Shown here: piece by piece, positions 52,001 through 59,846 of the stretch
How positions within the stretch are numbered: the stretch's first letter is position 1
How the letters are laid out: every line of letters begins with the position of its first letter
Origin: Pseudomonas khorasanensis
GTDB lineage: Bacteria > Pseudomonadota > Gammaproteobacteria > Pseudomonadales > Pseudomonadaceae
Length of the DNA: 64,000 bases
Assembly: GCF_014268505.2 (NCBI RefSeq)
Contig: NZ_JABWQP020000010.1
Span: forward strand, 62,001-126,000
Reading direction: 5' to 3'
Notes under the pieces: model-generated
The model's input: only the letters and a program-made list of their open reading frames with translations
What the model was told of the DNA's origin: nothing
Databases searched by the model: none
Program-made: the position numbers and the translations under genes

Positions 52001-53358
52001 TGGGCGCTGTGAAAAAGAAGATCCTGCTCAACGCGTTCAACATGAACTGCATCGGCCATATCAATCATGGTTTGTGGACGCATCCGCGCGACACCTCAAC
52101 CCGGTACAACACGATTGAATACTGGACGGAGCTGGCGCAATTGCTGGAGCGCGGACTGTTTGACGGCTTATTCATCGCCGACATCGTCGGCGTGTACGAC
52201 GTTTACCAGAACTCCGTGGACGTGACGCTGAAAGAGTCGATTCAGCTACCGGTCAACGATCCGCTGTTGCTGGTATCGGCGATGGCGGCCGTCACCAAAA
52301 ATCTCGGTTTCGGCCTCACTGCCAATCTCACTTACGAACCGCCGTATCTGTTCGCCCGTCGCCTCTCGACTCTCGATCATTTGAGTCGTGGTCGGGTCGG
52401 CTGGAACATCGTCACTGGCTATCTCGACAGCGCCGCCAAAGCCATGGGCCTCAGGGAGCAAGTCGAGCATGACCGTCGCTACGATCAGGCCGATGAGTAT
52501 CTGCAAGTGCTCTACAAACTGTGGGAAGGCAGTTGGGAAAACGACGCAGTGCTCAACGACCGCGAACAGCGGATCTACGCTCGACCGGACAAAGTCCACA
52601 AGGTCGAGCACAAGGGTGAGTTCTATCAAGTCGAGGGTTACCACCTCTGCGAGCCCTCGCCGCAGCGTACGCCAGTACTGTTTCAGGCCGGCAGCTCCGA
52701 TCGCGGCTTGCTGTTTGCCGGGCGGCACGCCGAGTGCGTGTTCATCAGCGGCCAGAACAAACCGTCGACCAAAATACAGGTCGACAAGGTCCGCGCCAGC
52801 GCTGTCGAGGCCGGCCGCAGTCCCGAGGACATCAAAGTGTTCATGGGCCTCAACGTGATCGTCGGCGCCACTGAAGACGCGGCGTGGGCCAAGCATGCCG
52901 AGTACTTGAGCCATGCCAGCGCCGAAGCCGGCGTGGCACATTTTTCCGCATCCACCGGGATCGATTTTGCCCAATACGAGATCGACGAACCGATCCAGTA
53001 CGTGAAGAGCAACGCCATTCAATCGGCCACCAAAAATCTGCAGAACAACGACTGGACGCGGCGCAAATTGCTCGACCAGCACGCCCTCGGCGGTCGCTAC
53101 ATCACCCTGGTTGGCTCGCCGCAGCAAGTGGCCGACGAACTGGAGTCGTGGATCGCCGAGACCGGACTCGACGGCTTCAATCTGACCCGCATCGTCACCC
53201 CGGAAAGCTACGTCGATTTCATTGAGCTGGTGATTCCGGAACTGCAGCGGCGCGGGTCGTACAAGACCGCGTATGACAGCGGAACCCTGCGCGAAAAGCT
53301 GTTTCACCGCGAAGCGCATCTACCGGAGCAACACACCGGATCCCACTATCGCCACTGA
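52000..53358 (+). CDS. FMN-dependent monooxygenase of the NtaA/SnaA/DszA (LLM) family
   Basis: A 452-residue bacterial-luciferase-like TIM-barrel protein. Features of the NtaA/DszA group are ERGLFDGLFIADIVGVYD, LSTLDHLSRGRVGWNIVTGY, YDQADEYLQVLYKLWEGSWE, and PVLFQAGSSDRGLLFAGRHA. Relatives use reduced FMN to oxidise sulfones (DszA), nitrilotriacetate or dimethyl sulfide. Placed after two DszC/SfnB-like enzymes, it most likely performs a second oxidation of an organosulfur substrate. The ATG shares its A with the upstream stop. The substrate is unproven. Confidence 0.87.
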   Translation: MGAVKKKILLNAFNMNCIGHINHGLWTHPRDTSTRYNTIEYWTELAQLLERGLFDGLFIADIVGVYDVYQNSVDVTLKESIQLPVNDPLLLVSAMAAVTKNLGFGLTANLTYEPPYLFARRLSTLDHLSRGRVGWNIVTGYLDSAAKAMGLREQVEHDRRYDQADEYLQVLYKLWEGSWENDAVLNDREQRIYARPDKVHKVEHKGEFYQVEGYHLCEPSPQRTPVLFQAGSSDRGLLFAGRHAECVFISGQNKPSTKIQVDKVRASAVEAGRSPEDIKVFMGLNVIVGATEDAAWAKHAEYLSHASAEAGVAHFSASTGIDFAQYEIDEPIQYVKSNAIQSATKNLQNNDWTRRKLLDQHALGGRYITLVGSPQQVADELESWIAETGLDGFNLTRIVTPESYVDFIELVIPELQRRGSYKTAYDSGTLREKLFHREAHLPEQHTGSHYRH

Positions 53359-53364
53359 GCCCTG

Positions 53365-53402
53365 CACTGATCGTTCCCACGCAGAGCGTAGGAACGATCA
53401 GT
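53365..53402. repeat. Palindromic repeat, GATCGTTCC family
   Basis: CACTGATCGTTCC and GGAACGATCAGTG are perfect arms around a 12-nt centre, between the monooxygenase gene and the metQ-like gene. A similar GATCGTTCCCACGC motif is common in Pseudomonas intergenic DNA. It may lower expression of the transporter genes relative to the oxygenases. Confidence 0.75.
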
Positions 53403-53432
53403 GAATCCTGACAATTGACTGGAAAAAACACC

Positions 53433-54242
53433 ATGACCCAAAAATACTTGTCCCACCCAGTCAAAGCACTGGCCCTGGCCTTCGGTCTGTTCAGCACGGC
53501 GGTGTTTGCCGCCGAGGCGCCGCTGAAAATCGGCACCACCGCGGCGTTCGCCATTCCGCTGGAAGCCGCTGTCGAAGAGGCTGGCAAGCAAGGCCTGAAA
53601 GTCGAGCTGGTGGAGTTCACCGACTGGATCGCACCCAACGTCAGCCTCGCCGCAGGCGATATCGACGTGAACTATTTCCAGCACATTCCTTTCCTGGAGA
53701 ACGCCAAGGCCGCCTCCGGTTTTGACTTGGTGCCGTTCGCACCGGGGATCATCAACAACGTCGGCCTCTATTCGAAGAAATACAAAAGCTTCGACGAGTT
53801 GCCGGAAGGCGCCAGCGTTGCCATCGCCAACGACCCGATCAACAGCGGTCGCGGTCTGCAACTGCTGGCCAAGGCCGGTTTGATCACGCTGAAACCGGGC
53901 GTCGGCTACAAGGCCACCGAAGACGATATCGTCGCCAATCCGAAGAAGATCAAAATCCTTCAGGTCGAGGCCGTGCAGCTTGTACGCGCCTATGACGATG
54001 CCGATCTGGTTCAGGGATATCCGGCCTACATTCGCCTAGCGAAGACCTTCGATGCCGGCTCGGCGCTGCTCTTCGACGGTCTCGACCACAAGGAATACGT
54101 GATTCAGTTTGTCATCCAGCCGAAGAGCAAAACCGACCCGCGCCTGATCAAATTCGTCGACATCTATCAACATTCACCCGCCGTTCGCGCGGCGCTGGAC
54201 AAGGCCCACGGCAAGCTATACCAGGCCGGATGGGAAAGCTGA
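53433..54242 (+). CDS. metQ: MetQ/NlpA-family ABC transporter substrate-binding protein
   Basis: A 269-residue exported binding protein. The signal peptide ends near residue 26 (AVFAAEAP) with no lipobox cysteine, so it is soluble in the periplasm and not a lipoprotein like classical MetQ. Family segments are VEFTDWIAPNVSLAAGDIDV, NYFQHIPFLENAKAASGF and VAIANDPINSGRGLQLL. MetQ proteins bind D- and L-methionine; the link with oxygenase genes suggests another organosulfur ligand such as methionine sulfoxide or a sulfone. metN follows 2 bp later. Confidence 0.87.
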   Translation: MTQKYLSHPVKALALAFGLFSTAVFAAEAPLKIGTTAAFAIPLEAAVEEAGKQGLKVELVEFTDWIAPNVSLAAGDIDVNYFQHIPFLENAKAASGFDLVPFAPGIINNVGLYSKKYKSFDELPEGASVAIANDPINSGRGLQLLAKAGLITLKPGVGYKATEDDIVANPKKIKILQVEAVQLVRAYDDADLVQGYPAYIRLAKTFDAGSALLFDGLDHKEYVIQFVIQPKSKTDPRLIKFVDIYQHSPAVRAALDKAHGKLYQAGWES

Positions 54243-54244
54243 GC

Positions 54245-55366
54245 ATGACGGCCGCGATCCAACGGCGACTGGAGATTCCAGAGCCTCACCGCGCAGAGCG
54301 CAGCGAACTGCACCCAGATTTGAACCGCGCTCACGTGCGCTTCATCGGCCTGGGCAAGACCTACGAGGGCCGCCAAGGACCGGTCGCCGCCCTACAAGGC
54401 ATCGACCTGGCAATCCAGCACGGCGAAGTGTTCGGCATCATCGGCCGCAGCGGCGCCGGCAAATCGTCTTTGATCCGCACGATCAATCGCCTGGAGCAGC
54501 CGACATCGGGACGCGTGTTGATCGATCAGGTTGATATCGGCGAGTTCGATGAAGACCGCCTCGTCGCCCTGCGCCGGCGCGTCGGCATGATCTTCCAGCA
54601 CTTCAATCTGATGTCGGCCAAAACCGTCTGGCAAAACGTCGAACTGCCGTTGAAAGTCGCCGGCGTGCCGAAGGAACAGCGCGAGAAAAAGGTTCGCGAA
54701 TTGCTTGAGCTGGTCGGCCTGCAAGGCAAACACAAAGCCTATCCGGCGCAGCTTTCCGGCGGGCAGAAACAACGTGTCGGCATTGCCCGGTCGCTGGTGC
54801 ATGACCCGGATATCCTTCTTTGTGATGAGGCCACCTCGGCACTCGATCCGGAGACCACGCAGTCGATCCTCGGTCTGCTGCGCGAAATCAATAAACGTCT
54901 GGGCCTGACCATTGTTCTGATCACTCATGAGATGGCGGTGATCCGTGAAATCTGTGATCGCGTGGTCGTGCTGGAGCAGGGTCGCATCGTCGAGCAAGGC
55001 CCGGTGTGGGAGGTATTCGGCAACCCGCAGCATGAGGTCAGCCAGACGCTGCTCGCGCCGCTGCAACATGCGCTGCCCGAAGAATTGCAGAGTCGCCTGC
55101 ACGCGCACAAACCCGCCCACGACGCGGCAGTGGTGCTGCGCTTGCAGTTCACCGGCAGCGCCAGCGATGAACCGGATCTGGCCGCGTTGTTCGCCGCACT
55201 CGGTGGCCGGGTGAAATTGCTCCAGGGTGGTGTGGAACGGATTCAGGGCCATGCGCTTGGCCAGTTGATTCTGGCCGTGAACGGTTCGCCGTCCAGCGCC
55301 GAACAATTGGGTGAACGCGCCGGGCAGTGGGCGCAACGAGTGGAGGTGCTGGGTTATGTGGTTTGA
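54245..55366 (+). CDS. metN: MetN-type ABC transporter ATP-binding protein with NIL domain
   Basis: A 373-residue ABC ATPase: Walker A GRSGAGKSSL, Q-loop GMIFQHFNLMSAKT, signature LSGGQKQRVGIARSL, Walker B ILLCDEATSALDPET and H-loop VLITHEMAVIREI. The C-terminal 80 residues form an NIL domain (VVLRLQFTGSASDEPDLAAL), which in MetN binds methionine for feedback inhibition. About 30 extra residues precede the ABC domain. It overlaps metI by 11 bp. Confidence 0.92.
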   Translation: MTAAIQRRLEIPEPHRAERSELHPDLNRAHVRFIGLGKTYEGRQGPVAALQGIDLAIQHGEVFGIIGRSGAGKSSLIRTINRLEQPTSGRVLIDQVDIGEFDEDRLVALRRRVGMIFQHFNLMSAKTVWQNVELPLKVAGVPKEQREKKVRELLELVGLQGKHKAYPAQLSGGQKQRVGIARSLVHDPDILLCDEATSALDPETTQSILGLLREINKRLGLTIVLITHEMAVIREICDRVVVLEQGRIVEQGPVWEVFGNPQHEVSQTLLAPLQHALPEELQSRLHAHKPAHDAAVVLRLQFTGSASDEPDLAALFAALGGRVKLLQGGVERIQGHALGQLILAVNGSPSSAEQLGERAGQWAQRVEVLGYVV

Positions 55367-56000
55367 TCGCTTGCTGCAGGGTTTTATCGACACGTTTCTG
55401 ATGGTCGGCGTGTCGTCGCTGATCGCGCTGTTGGTGGGCATTCCCATGGCGGTGATTCTGGTCACCAGTGACAGGGGCGGAATCTACCAGGCGCCGGTGC
55501 TGAACCGTGCGCTAGGCGCATTCGTCAATCTGTTCCGCTCGATCCCGTTCCTGATTCTGATGGTCGCGCTGATTCCGTTTACCCGTCTGATTGTCGGCAC
55601 CACTTACGGCGTCTGGGCTGCCGTTGTGCCGCTGACGATTGCAGCGACGCCGTTCTTCGCGCGGATCGCCGAAGTCAGTTTGCGCGAGGTCGACCATGGC
55701 TTGATTGAAGCCGCACAAGCGATGGGTTGCCGACGCTGGCACATCGTCTGGCACGTACTGTTGCCCGAAGCGCTGCCGGGGATTGTCGGCGGGTTCACGA
55801 TCACACTGGTGACAATGATCAACTCTTCAGCGATGGCCGGCGCGATCGGCGCTGGCGGGTTGGGGGATATCGCTTATCGCTATGGCTATCAGCGCTTCGA
55901 CAGCCAGATCATGTTGACGGTCATCGTCTTGCTGGTGGCATTGGTCGCAGTCATTCAATTGGGTGGGGACAGGCTGGCGCGAGGGCTGAATAAACGCTAA
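55356..56000 (+). CDS. metI: MetI-type ABC transporter permease
   Basis: A 214-residue inner-membrane permease with about five transmembrane helices and the loop FRSIPFLILMVALIPFTRLI and EAAQAMGCRRWHIVWHVLLP. It matches MetI of the methionine uptake family. The start ATG lies within the last codons of metN, so metQNI is one operon. Confidence 0.92.
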   Translation: MWFDRLLQGFIDTFLMVGVSSLIALLVGIPMAVILVTSDRGGIYQAPVLNRALGAFVNLFRSIPFLILMVALIPFTRLIVGTTYGVWAAVVPLTIAATPFFARIAEVSLREVDHGLIEAAQAMGCRRWHIVWHVLLPEALPGIVGGFTITLVTMINSSAMAGAIGAGGLGDIAYRYGYQRFDSQIMLTVIVLLVALVAVIQLGGDRLARGLNKR

Positions 56001-56413
56001 GTTCAATAGCGGCAGGTAGCCATCAATCAGGCGCGCGTGACCGCAAGAATTCAGGCAGTGCCTTTCGTAAAAACCAGATGCTTCCTACGCGGATTTTATC
56101 GTTTCACCAGCCCGAACCATGCGGGTTTGCAGGACGATTCCTAAAATAATTTGCCCGCTTGTACCCGAAATATCGTGTAGCTAATCTCCAGACGTCACTG
56201 TTTTGCGGTGACCGGATTCAGTTGTCCGGATTCGCTGGGCGAGCAGTCAGGCCTATCCTCGGCAGAGGTTTCAGCTGTCCGAATGTTGGCTGCGCGCAGG
56301 GCACTTTCGGGTGCGCCGATATCCGGCGGCCGACGGCTAATCTGCGTGCAGCCGCCGCCCTGCTCGTTTAGTCGCGAAATGGTTGGCTCCCACTTGATGT
56401 CAGGAGTTTACCC
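56001..56413. other. 413-bp non-coding region with a structured leader
   Basis: No coding frame is convincing. After the metI end the DNA is plain until about 56170; then a run of hairpins and a 30-bp imperfect direct repeat precede the small downstream gene, whose ribosome-binding site is CAGGAG. Confidence 0.55.
56194..56229 (+). ncRNA. Tandem hairpins in a putative 5' leader RNA
   Basis: GTCACTG pairs with CGGTGAC around a TTTTG loop (56194-56212), and CCGGA pairs with TCCGG around an 8-nt loop (56212-56229). They are followed by imperfect direct repeats of about 30 bp at 56217-56246 and 56270-56299 (both with TTCAG-TGTCCG-A and G-G-GCAG segments). The arrangement suggests a regulatory leader or small RNA, not proven. 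Confidence 0.4.
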
Positions 56414-56770
56414 ATGGAAAAAAACAATACCGATACGCCACTCAGCCTCACTTCGAGCAAGCGTTTCACCGAGGACCTGCTCAAGGATCGCTCAGCACTC
56501 TGCCGTGCCGTTGACTCTCATCTGGCCGGCAATCAGGACACGATCGCGGGGCAAAAGCGCGTCTACAGCATCAGTGAAGATGTCACGCTGGAGGACGCCC
56601 AGTTGTATGTCGCGGATCTGCTGCGCTGTGCGTCGGTCACCGTGCATCAGTGTGGCGACCAGCTCGGGGGCGCGGACCGCGCCATGATGTTCTCGGCCTG
56701 GCATTTGCTGGAGATGGCCAAGGCGATGATGGACCGCTCGATCGATTGCCTGGGGATGAAGCAGAACTGA
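56414..56770 (+). CDS. Small protein of unknown function, DUF3077/DUF6124-like
   Basis: A 118-residue soluble protein without signal peptide. The second half is helical and cysteine-containing (TLEDAQLYVADLLRCASVTV, and MMFSAWHLLEMAKAMMDRSI). It resembles small Pseudomonas proteins annotated as DUF3077 or DUF6124, which are often multicopy and of unknown function; the match is from memory and uncertain. It has CAGGAG before its ATG, a long structured leader and an excellent terminator after it, so it is probably a single-gene unit. Confidence 0.6.
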   Translation: MEKNNTDTPLSLTSSKRFTEDLLKDRSALCRAVDSHLAGNQDTIAGQKRVYSISEDVTLEDAQLYVADLLRCASVTVHQCGDQLGGADRAMMFSAWHLLEMAKAMMDRSIDCLGMKQN

Positions 56771-56784
56771 AGCCAGGCATCCAT

Positions 56785-56824
56785 CGCCGCCTTCGCTGGC
56801 GCCAGCGCAGGCGGCGTTTTTTTG
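56785..56824 (+). terminator. Intrinsic terminator of the small unknown gene
   Basis: CGCCGCCT and AGGCGGCG enclose the self-complementary CGCTGGCGCCAGCG, followed by seven T residues, 14 nt after the stop codon. Confidence 0.9.
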
Positions 56825-56874
56825 CCGGCGAAAAAGCTTATAGTCCGCCCTCTCCTCCGCCAAAAACAGCACTG

Positions 56875-57504
56875 ATGATGAAGCAGACGCCCGACGACCT
56901 CGAACAGATCACCGCCACGACCCTGGGCCATTACAATTCGGTGGCCGAGGACTTCCGTGAAGGCACCCGCGATCACGATGTCAGCCAGAATATCGAAGTC
57001 TTGCTGCGCCACATTCAAGGTGAGCCGCCGTTGACCATTCTCGATTTTGGCTGCGGGCCGGGGCGGGACCTGCAAACGTTTACGCGCATGGGCCACGTCG
57101 CAGTCGGCCTCGACGGCTCGCAGGAATTTGCGCGCATGGCCCGGGAGGACAGCGGTTGCGAGGTCTGGCAGCAGGACTTTCTGAAACTTGACCTGCCGGC
57201 CGAGCGCTTCGACGGCGTCTTCGCCAACGCGGTGCTGTTTCATGTGCCGTTGCAGGAATTGCCGCGTGTGCTTGAGCAATTGCACGGCACCTTGAAGCCC
57301 GGTGGCGTGCTGTTCAGCTCCAATCCACGCGGAGATAACCAGGAGGGCTGGAACGGGCCGCGTTACGGCGCGTATCACGACCTCGAAGCCTGGCGCGGGC
57401 TACTGACGACGGCGGGGTTTGTCGAGCTGGAGCATTACTACCGGCCCGCCGGACTGCCGCGCGAGCAACAGCCGTGGCTCGCGAGTGTCTGGCGCAAAGT
57501 ATGA
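56875..57504 (+). CDS. Class I SAM-dependent methyltransferase
   Basis: A 209-residue cytoplasmic methyltransferase. Motif I is ILDFGCGPGRDLQTF near 52-66, the acidic loop VGLDGSQEFARMAR follows, and post-motif segments FDGVFANAVLFHVPLQELPR and LKPGGVLFSSNPRGDN fit the fold. Its substrate is unknown. Two adjacent ATG codons (56875 and 56878) could start it. The gene is convergent with the exported glycosidase-like gene, leaving only 1 bp between the two stop codons. Confidence 0.85.
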   Translation: MMKQTPDDLEQITATTLGHYNSVAEDFREGTRDHDVSQNIEVLLRHIQGEPPLTILDFGCGPGRDLQTFTRMGHVAVGLDGSQEFARMAREDSGCEVWQQDFLKLDLPAERFDGVFANAVLFHVPLQELPRVLEQLHGTLKPGGVLFSSNPRGDNQEGWNGPRYGAYHDLEAWRGLLTTAGFVELEHYYRPAGLPREQQPWLASVWRKV

Positions 57505-57505
57505 G

Positions 57506-59758
57506 TCAGGGCACCGCCGGTATTTGATAGCGGCTGACGCTGCCGTCCGGCAACAGAGCGGTGATGCTTTGTCCCGGCAGGGTCTGGCCGAGCGACTCGC
57601 GTGGCGCGGCGTCGAAATTGGCCACCAGTCGCGTGCCGTCGGCAAAAGTCGTCTGCTGGACCTGACGATCCTCGCTCAACCAATCGAAGGCTGTCAGCGC
57701 CTGCGTCGCCAGCCGCTCGTGTAGCGGCCCAAAGAACTGATCCTGACGCACGATCAGTGGCAATCGCTGTTCAAGACTCGCCGCGCTCAGGTGATACAGC
57801 GGCGGCACGTTGTAGAGCAACTGACTGAGTTCGTTTTCCACCCGCACGTTGCTCAACTTCAGGCTATCGAACAACCAGTGATGGGTCGTGATGACCGAAC
57901 CGTGAAACACCGCCTGATACAGCGGCAAACGGCGGGCGGGATCGAAGTGGACGCGTCGGTAGTCAGCCTTCAACCGCGTCGGTTTGAAGAACACCGCCGG
58001 CTGCTCCGGTGGATACCACCGGCCAACGAAAAAGTCCGATTCGCCTGGCTGTTTCATATCGGCATCGCCCCAGCCGATGACCGGCGTCTGCATGCCGTGG
58101 GCAAACAGCACACCCCGAGCGGTGGTCGCGTTGCCATCCTCGGAGCCGCTCGGCAGTCGCAGTACTTCATTGATCCAGCGTGATGCAGCGATATTGCCCT
58201 CGGCATTTTGCGCCTGGGTCATCGGCGCGGCGGGGTGATAACTGTCGAACAGCATGCCAGTGGCATAAGCATCGAGAAACCAGCTATTGAAACCGGCGGT
58301 TTTCTGAATCGCACCGATGCGCTGTTCAAGCAAAGGACGTACACATCGCGGATCGGTGTAGTGACCGGATTGCTGAAACCCGCTTTTCAGCGCACCGCTT
58401 TCCAGCACAATCGCGCACTCGGTATTGGCCCGGTCGCCGAGATGCGCAGTGGTCCAGTCCGGGTTTTCGTCAGCGCGCAGCGCCGTTTCGTAAGAGTCAT
58501 ACGGGGCGATCAAATACCCCGCATCGACAGCGGCGCGAACCGCTTCCGGGTGCCAGAGCCCGCCCTCCCATCCCTCACCAAGTCCCAGCCACAAACGCGA
58601 CAACCCGGCGTCCTGTAATCGCTCAATGGTCCGGCCTGACAACGTGCTGCCCCAACGCGAGGGATCAGGTGTCAGCGCATCCGCCAAGGCAACGGCCAGT
58701 CGCGCCCGCACCTCGGCGTAACCGTTCACCAGTGCCTGCATGTCCGGCACCGTGCGCGCCTGCCAGGTTTTACGCGCCTGCGTATTCAGCGCCCGGTTGA
58801 GACTTCGCAACAGCACCGTGCGTTGATAGCCATTGAGCAACGTCTTGTTCGCGATCAACTGCAGTGCTTCGCGATCCATCGCCGCGCGCAGCTCGCTGAT
58901 CAGTGGCCCCGGACCGCGCAACCGTGCCAGCAGCAGCGGCCAGTTACGCACATCGTCCGGCCCCAGCAGGTCATTGCCCCAGAGATAAACATGCGGGGCA
59001 CCCGGCAGCCTGTCGCCCTGCGCGGTTTTCATGAGCTTGTCGCGCAGGGTTTCATACTGACCGTTGTCGAGCAGCCACTGCTTGTAGCGCCTGGCACCGG
59101 CCAACGGATCGGCGGCACCAAGAAACAGGCTGAAGGTCATGGGTTTTGAGGGTTCAAGCGATGTGAAACGATGCCGGGCCGACAACACCAAAGCGTCGCC
59201 CGACGCCTGGAAGCGCAACTGATTGTTATAAGGGTTGGTCAGCAGCCAGTGCAGGCTGAAACCCGGGTGTTCCATTCCCCACAGCGGCAGGCTCAAATCC
59301 TGAGTGGTATTGAGCGCGCCTTGCGTCGTCAGGAATTTCTGCCAGACCGGATCACCACGCGGCACGTAGCGCCCTTCGGCAAGCGGCCAGATCAGCGCGC
59401 TGCCCATTGCGCTGGCGGGCTGATGCAGGAACTCCAGTTCCGAGGGCGCACGGGCGGTGATGGAGAACGTCAGATCATGCTGATCAAGATTGACGTTGAG
59501 CGCCCAACTCCCATCATCCCATTGCCAATCGACACGGTTGCCGCGCCTGATCAAACCACTGACCTTATGCCGCAGCACGCCGGCCGAGGCTTGCACCGGT
59601 GCCTGGCCGGCAGCTTCTACGCGCACCGCCAGCGTTGCGGGATCGACCTTCACTCGCCACAGATCGTTCTCCAGCAACACATCGGCCGGCACTGCCGGCG
59701 ACAGGCTCAAGCCAGCCACCAGCAACAATCCGCGCAACCAACCGGAAACAGTCGACAT
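57506..59758 (-). CDS. Exported glycoside-hydrolase-like protein
   Basis: A 750-residue protein with a signal peptide cut near residue 25 (AVPADVLLEN). An N-terminal beta-rich domain (about 30-260, WQWDDGSWALNVNLDQHDL) precedes a region resembling a TIM barrel (about 270-640: LSRLWLGLGEGWEGG, LIAPYDSYETAL, NSWFLDAYATGMLFDSYHP) and a C-terminal beta domain. Aspartates in YDSYET and FLDAYATG could be catalytic, as in some alpha-galactosaminidase families (GH101/GH129-like), but I cannot fix the family. Likely periplasmic or secreted. The ATG at 59756-59758 is chosen over a 15-codon extension because it gives a proper signal peptide. Confidence 0.65.
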   Translation of the reverse strand: MSTVSGWLRGLLLVAGLSLSPAVPADVLLENDLWRVKVDPATLAVRVEAAGQAPVQASAGVLRHKVSGLIRRGNRVDWQWDDGSWALNVNLDQHDLTFSITARAPSELEFLHQPASAMGSALIWPLAEGRYVPRGDPVWQKFLTTQGALNTTQDLSLPLWGMEHPGFSLHWLLTNPYNNQLRFQASGDALVLSARHRFTSLEPSKPMTFSLFLGAADPLAGARRYKQWLLDNGQYETLRDKLMKTAQGDRLPGAPHVYLWGNDLLGPDDVRNWPLLLARLRGPGPLISELRAAMDREALQLIANKTLLNGYQRTVLLRSLNRALNTQARKTWQARTVPDMQALVNGYAEVRARLAVALADALTPDPSRWGSTLSGRTIERLQDAGLSRLWLGLGEGWEGGLWHPEAVRAAVDAGYLIAPYDSYETALRADENPDWTTAHLGDRANTECAIVLESGALKSGFQQSGHYTDPRCVRPLLEQRIGAIQKTAGFNSWFLDAYATGMLFDSYHPAAPMTQAQNAEGNIAASRWINEVLRLPSGSEDGNATTARGVLFAHGMQTPVIGWGDADMKQPGESDFFVGRWYPPEQPAVFFKPTRLKADYRRVHFDPARRLPLYQAVFHGSVITTHHWLFDSLKLSNVRVENELSQLLYNVPPLYHLSAASLEQRLPLIVRQDQFFGPLHERLATQALTAFDWLSEDRQVQQTTFADGTRLVANFDAAPRESLGQTLPGQSITALLPDGSVSRYQIPAVP

Positions 59759-59846
59759 CAGGCGTCCCTCCTCGAATGGAGCAGGGACGTTAACGCAATC
59801 CACCCTGGCTGTAAGTCAGACCCTTCCCAAAGATCGAAGGTCGCCC

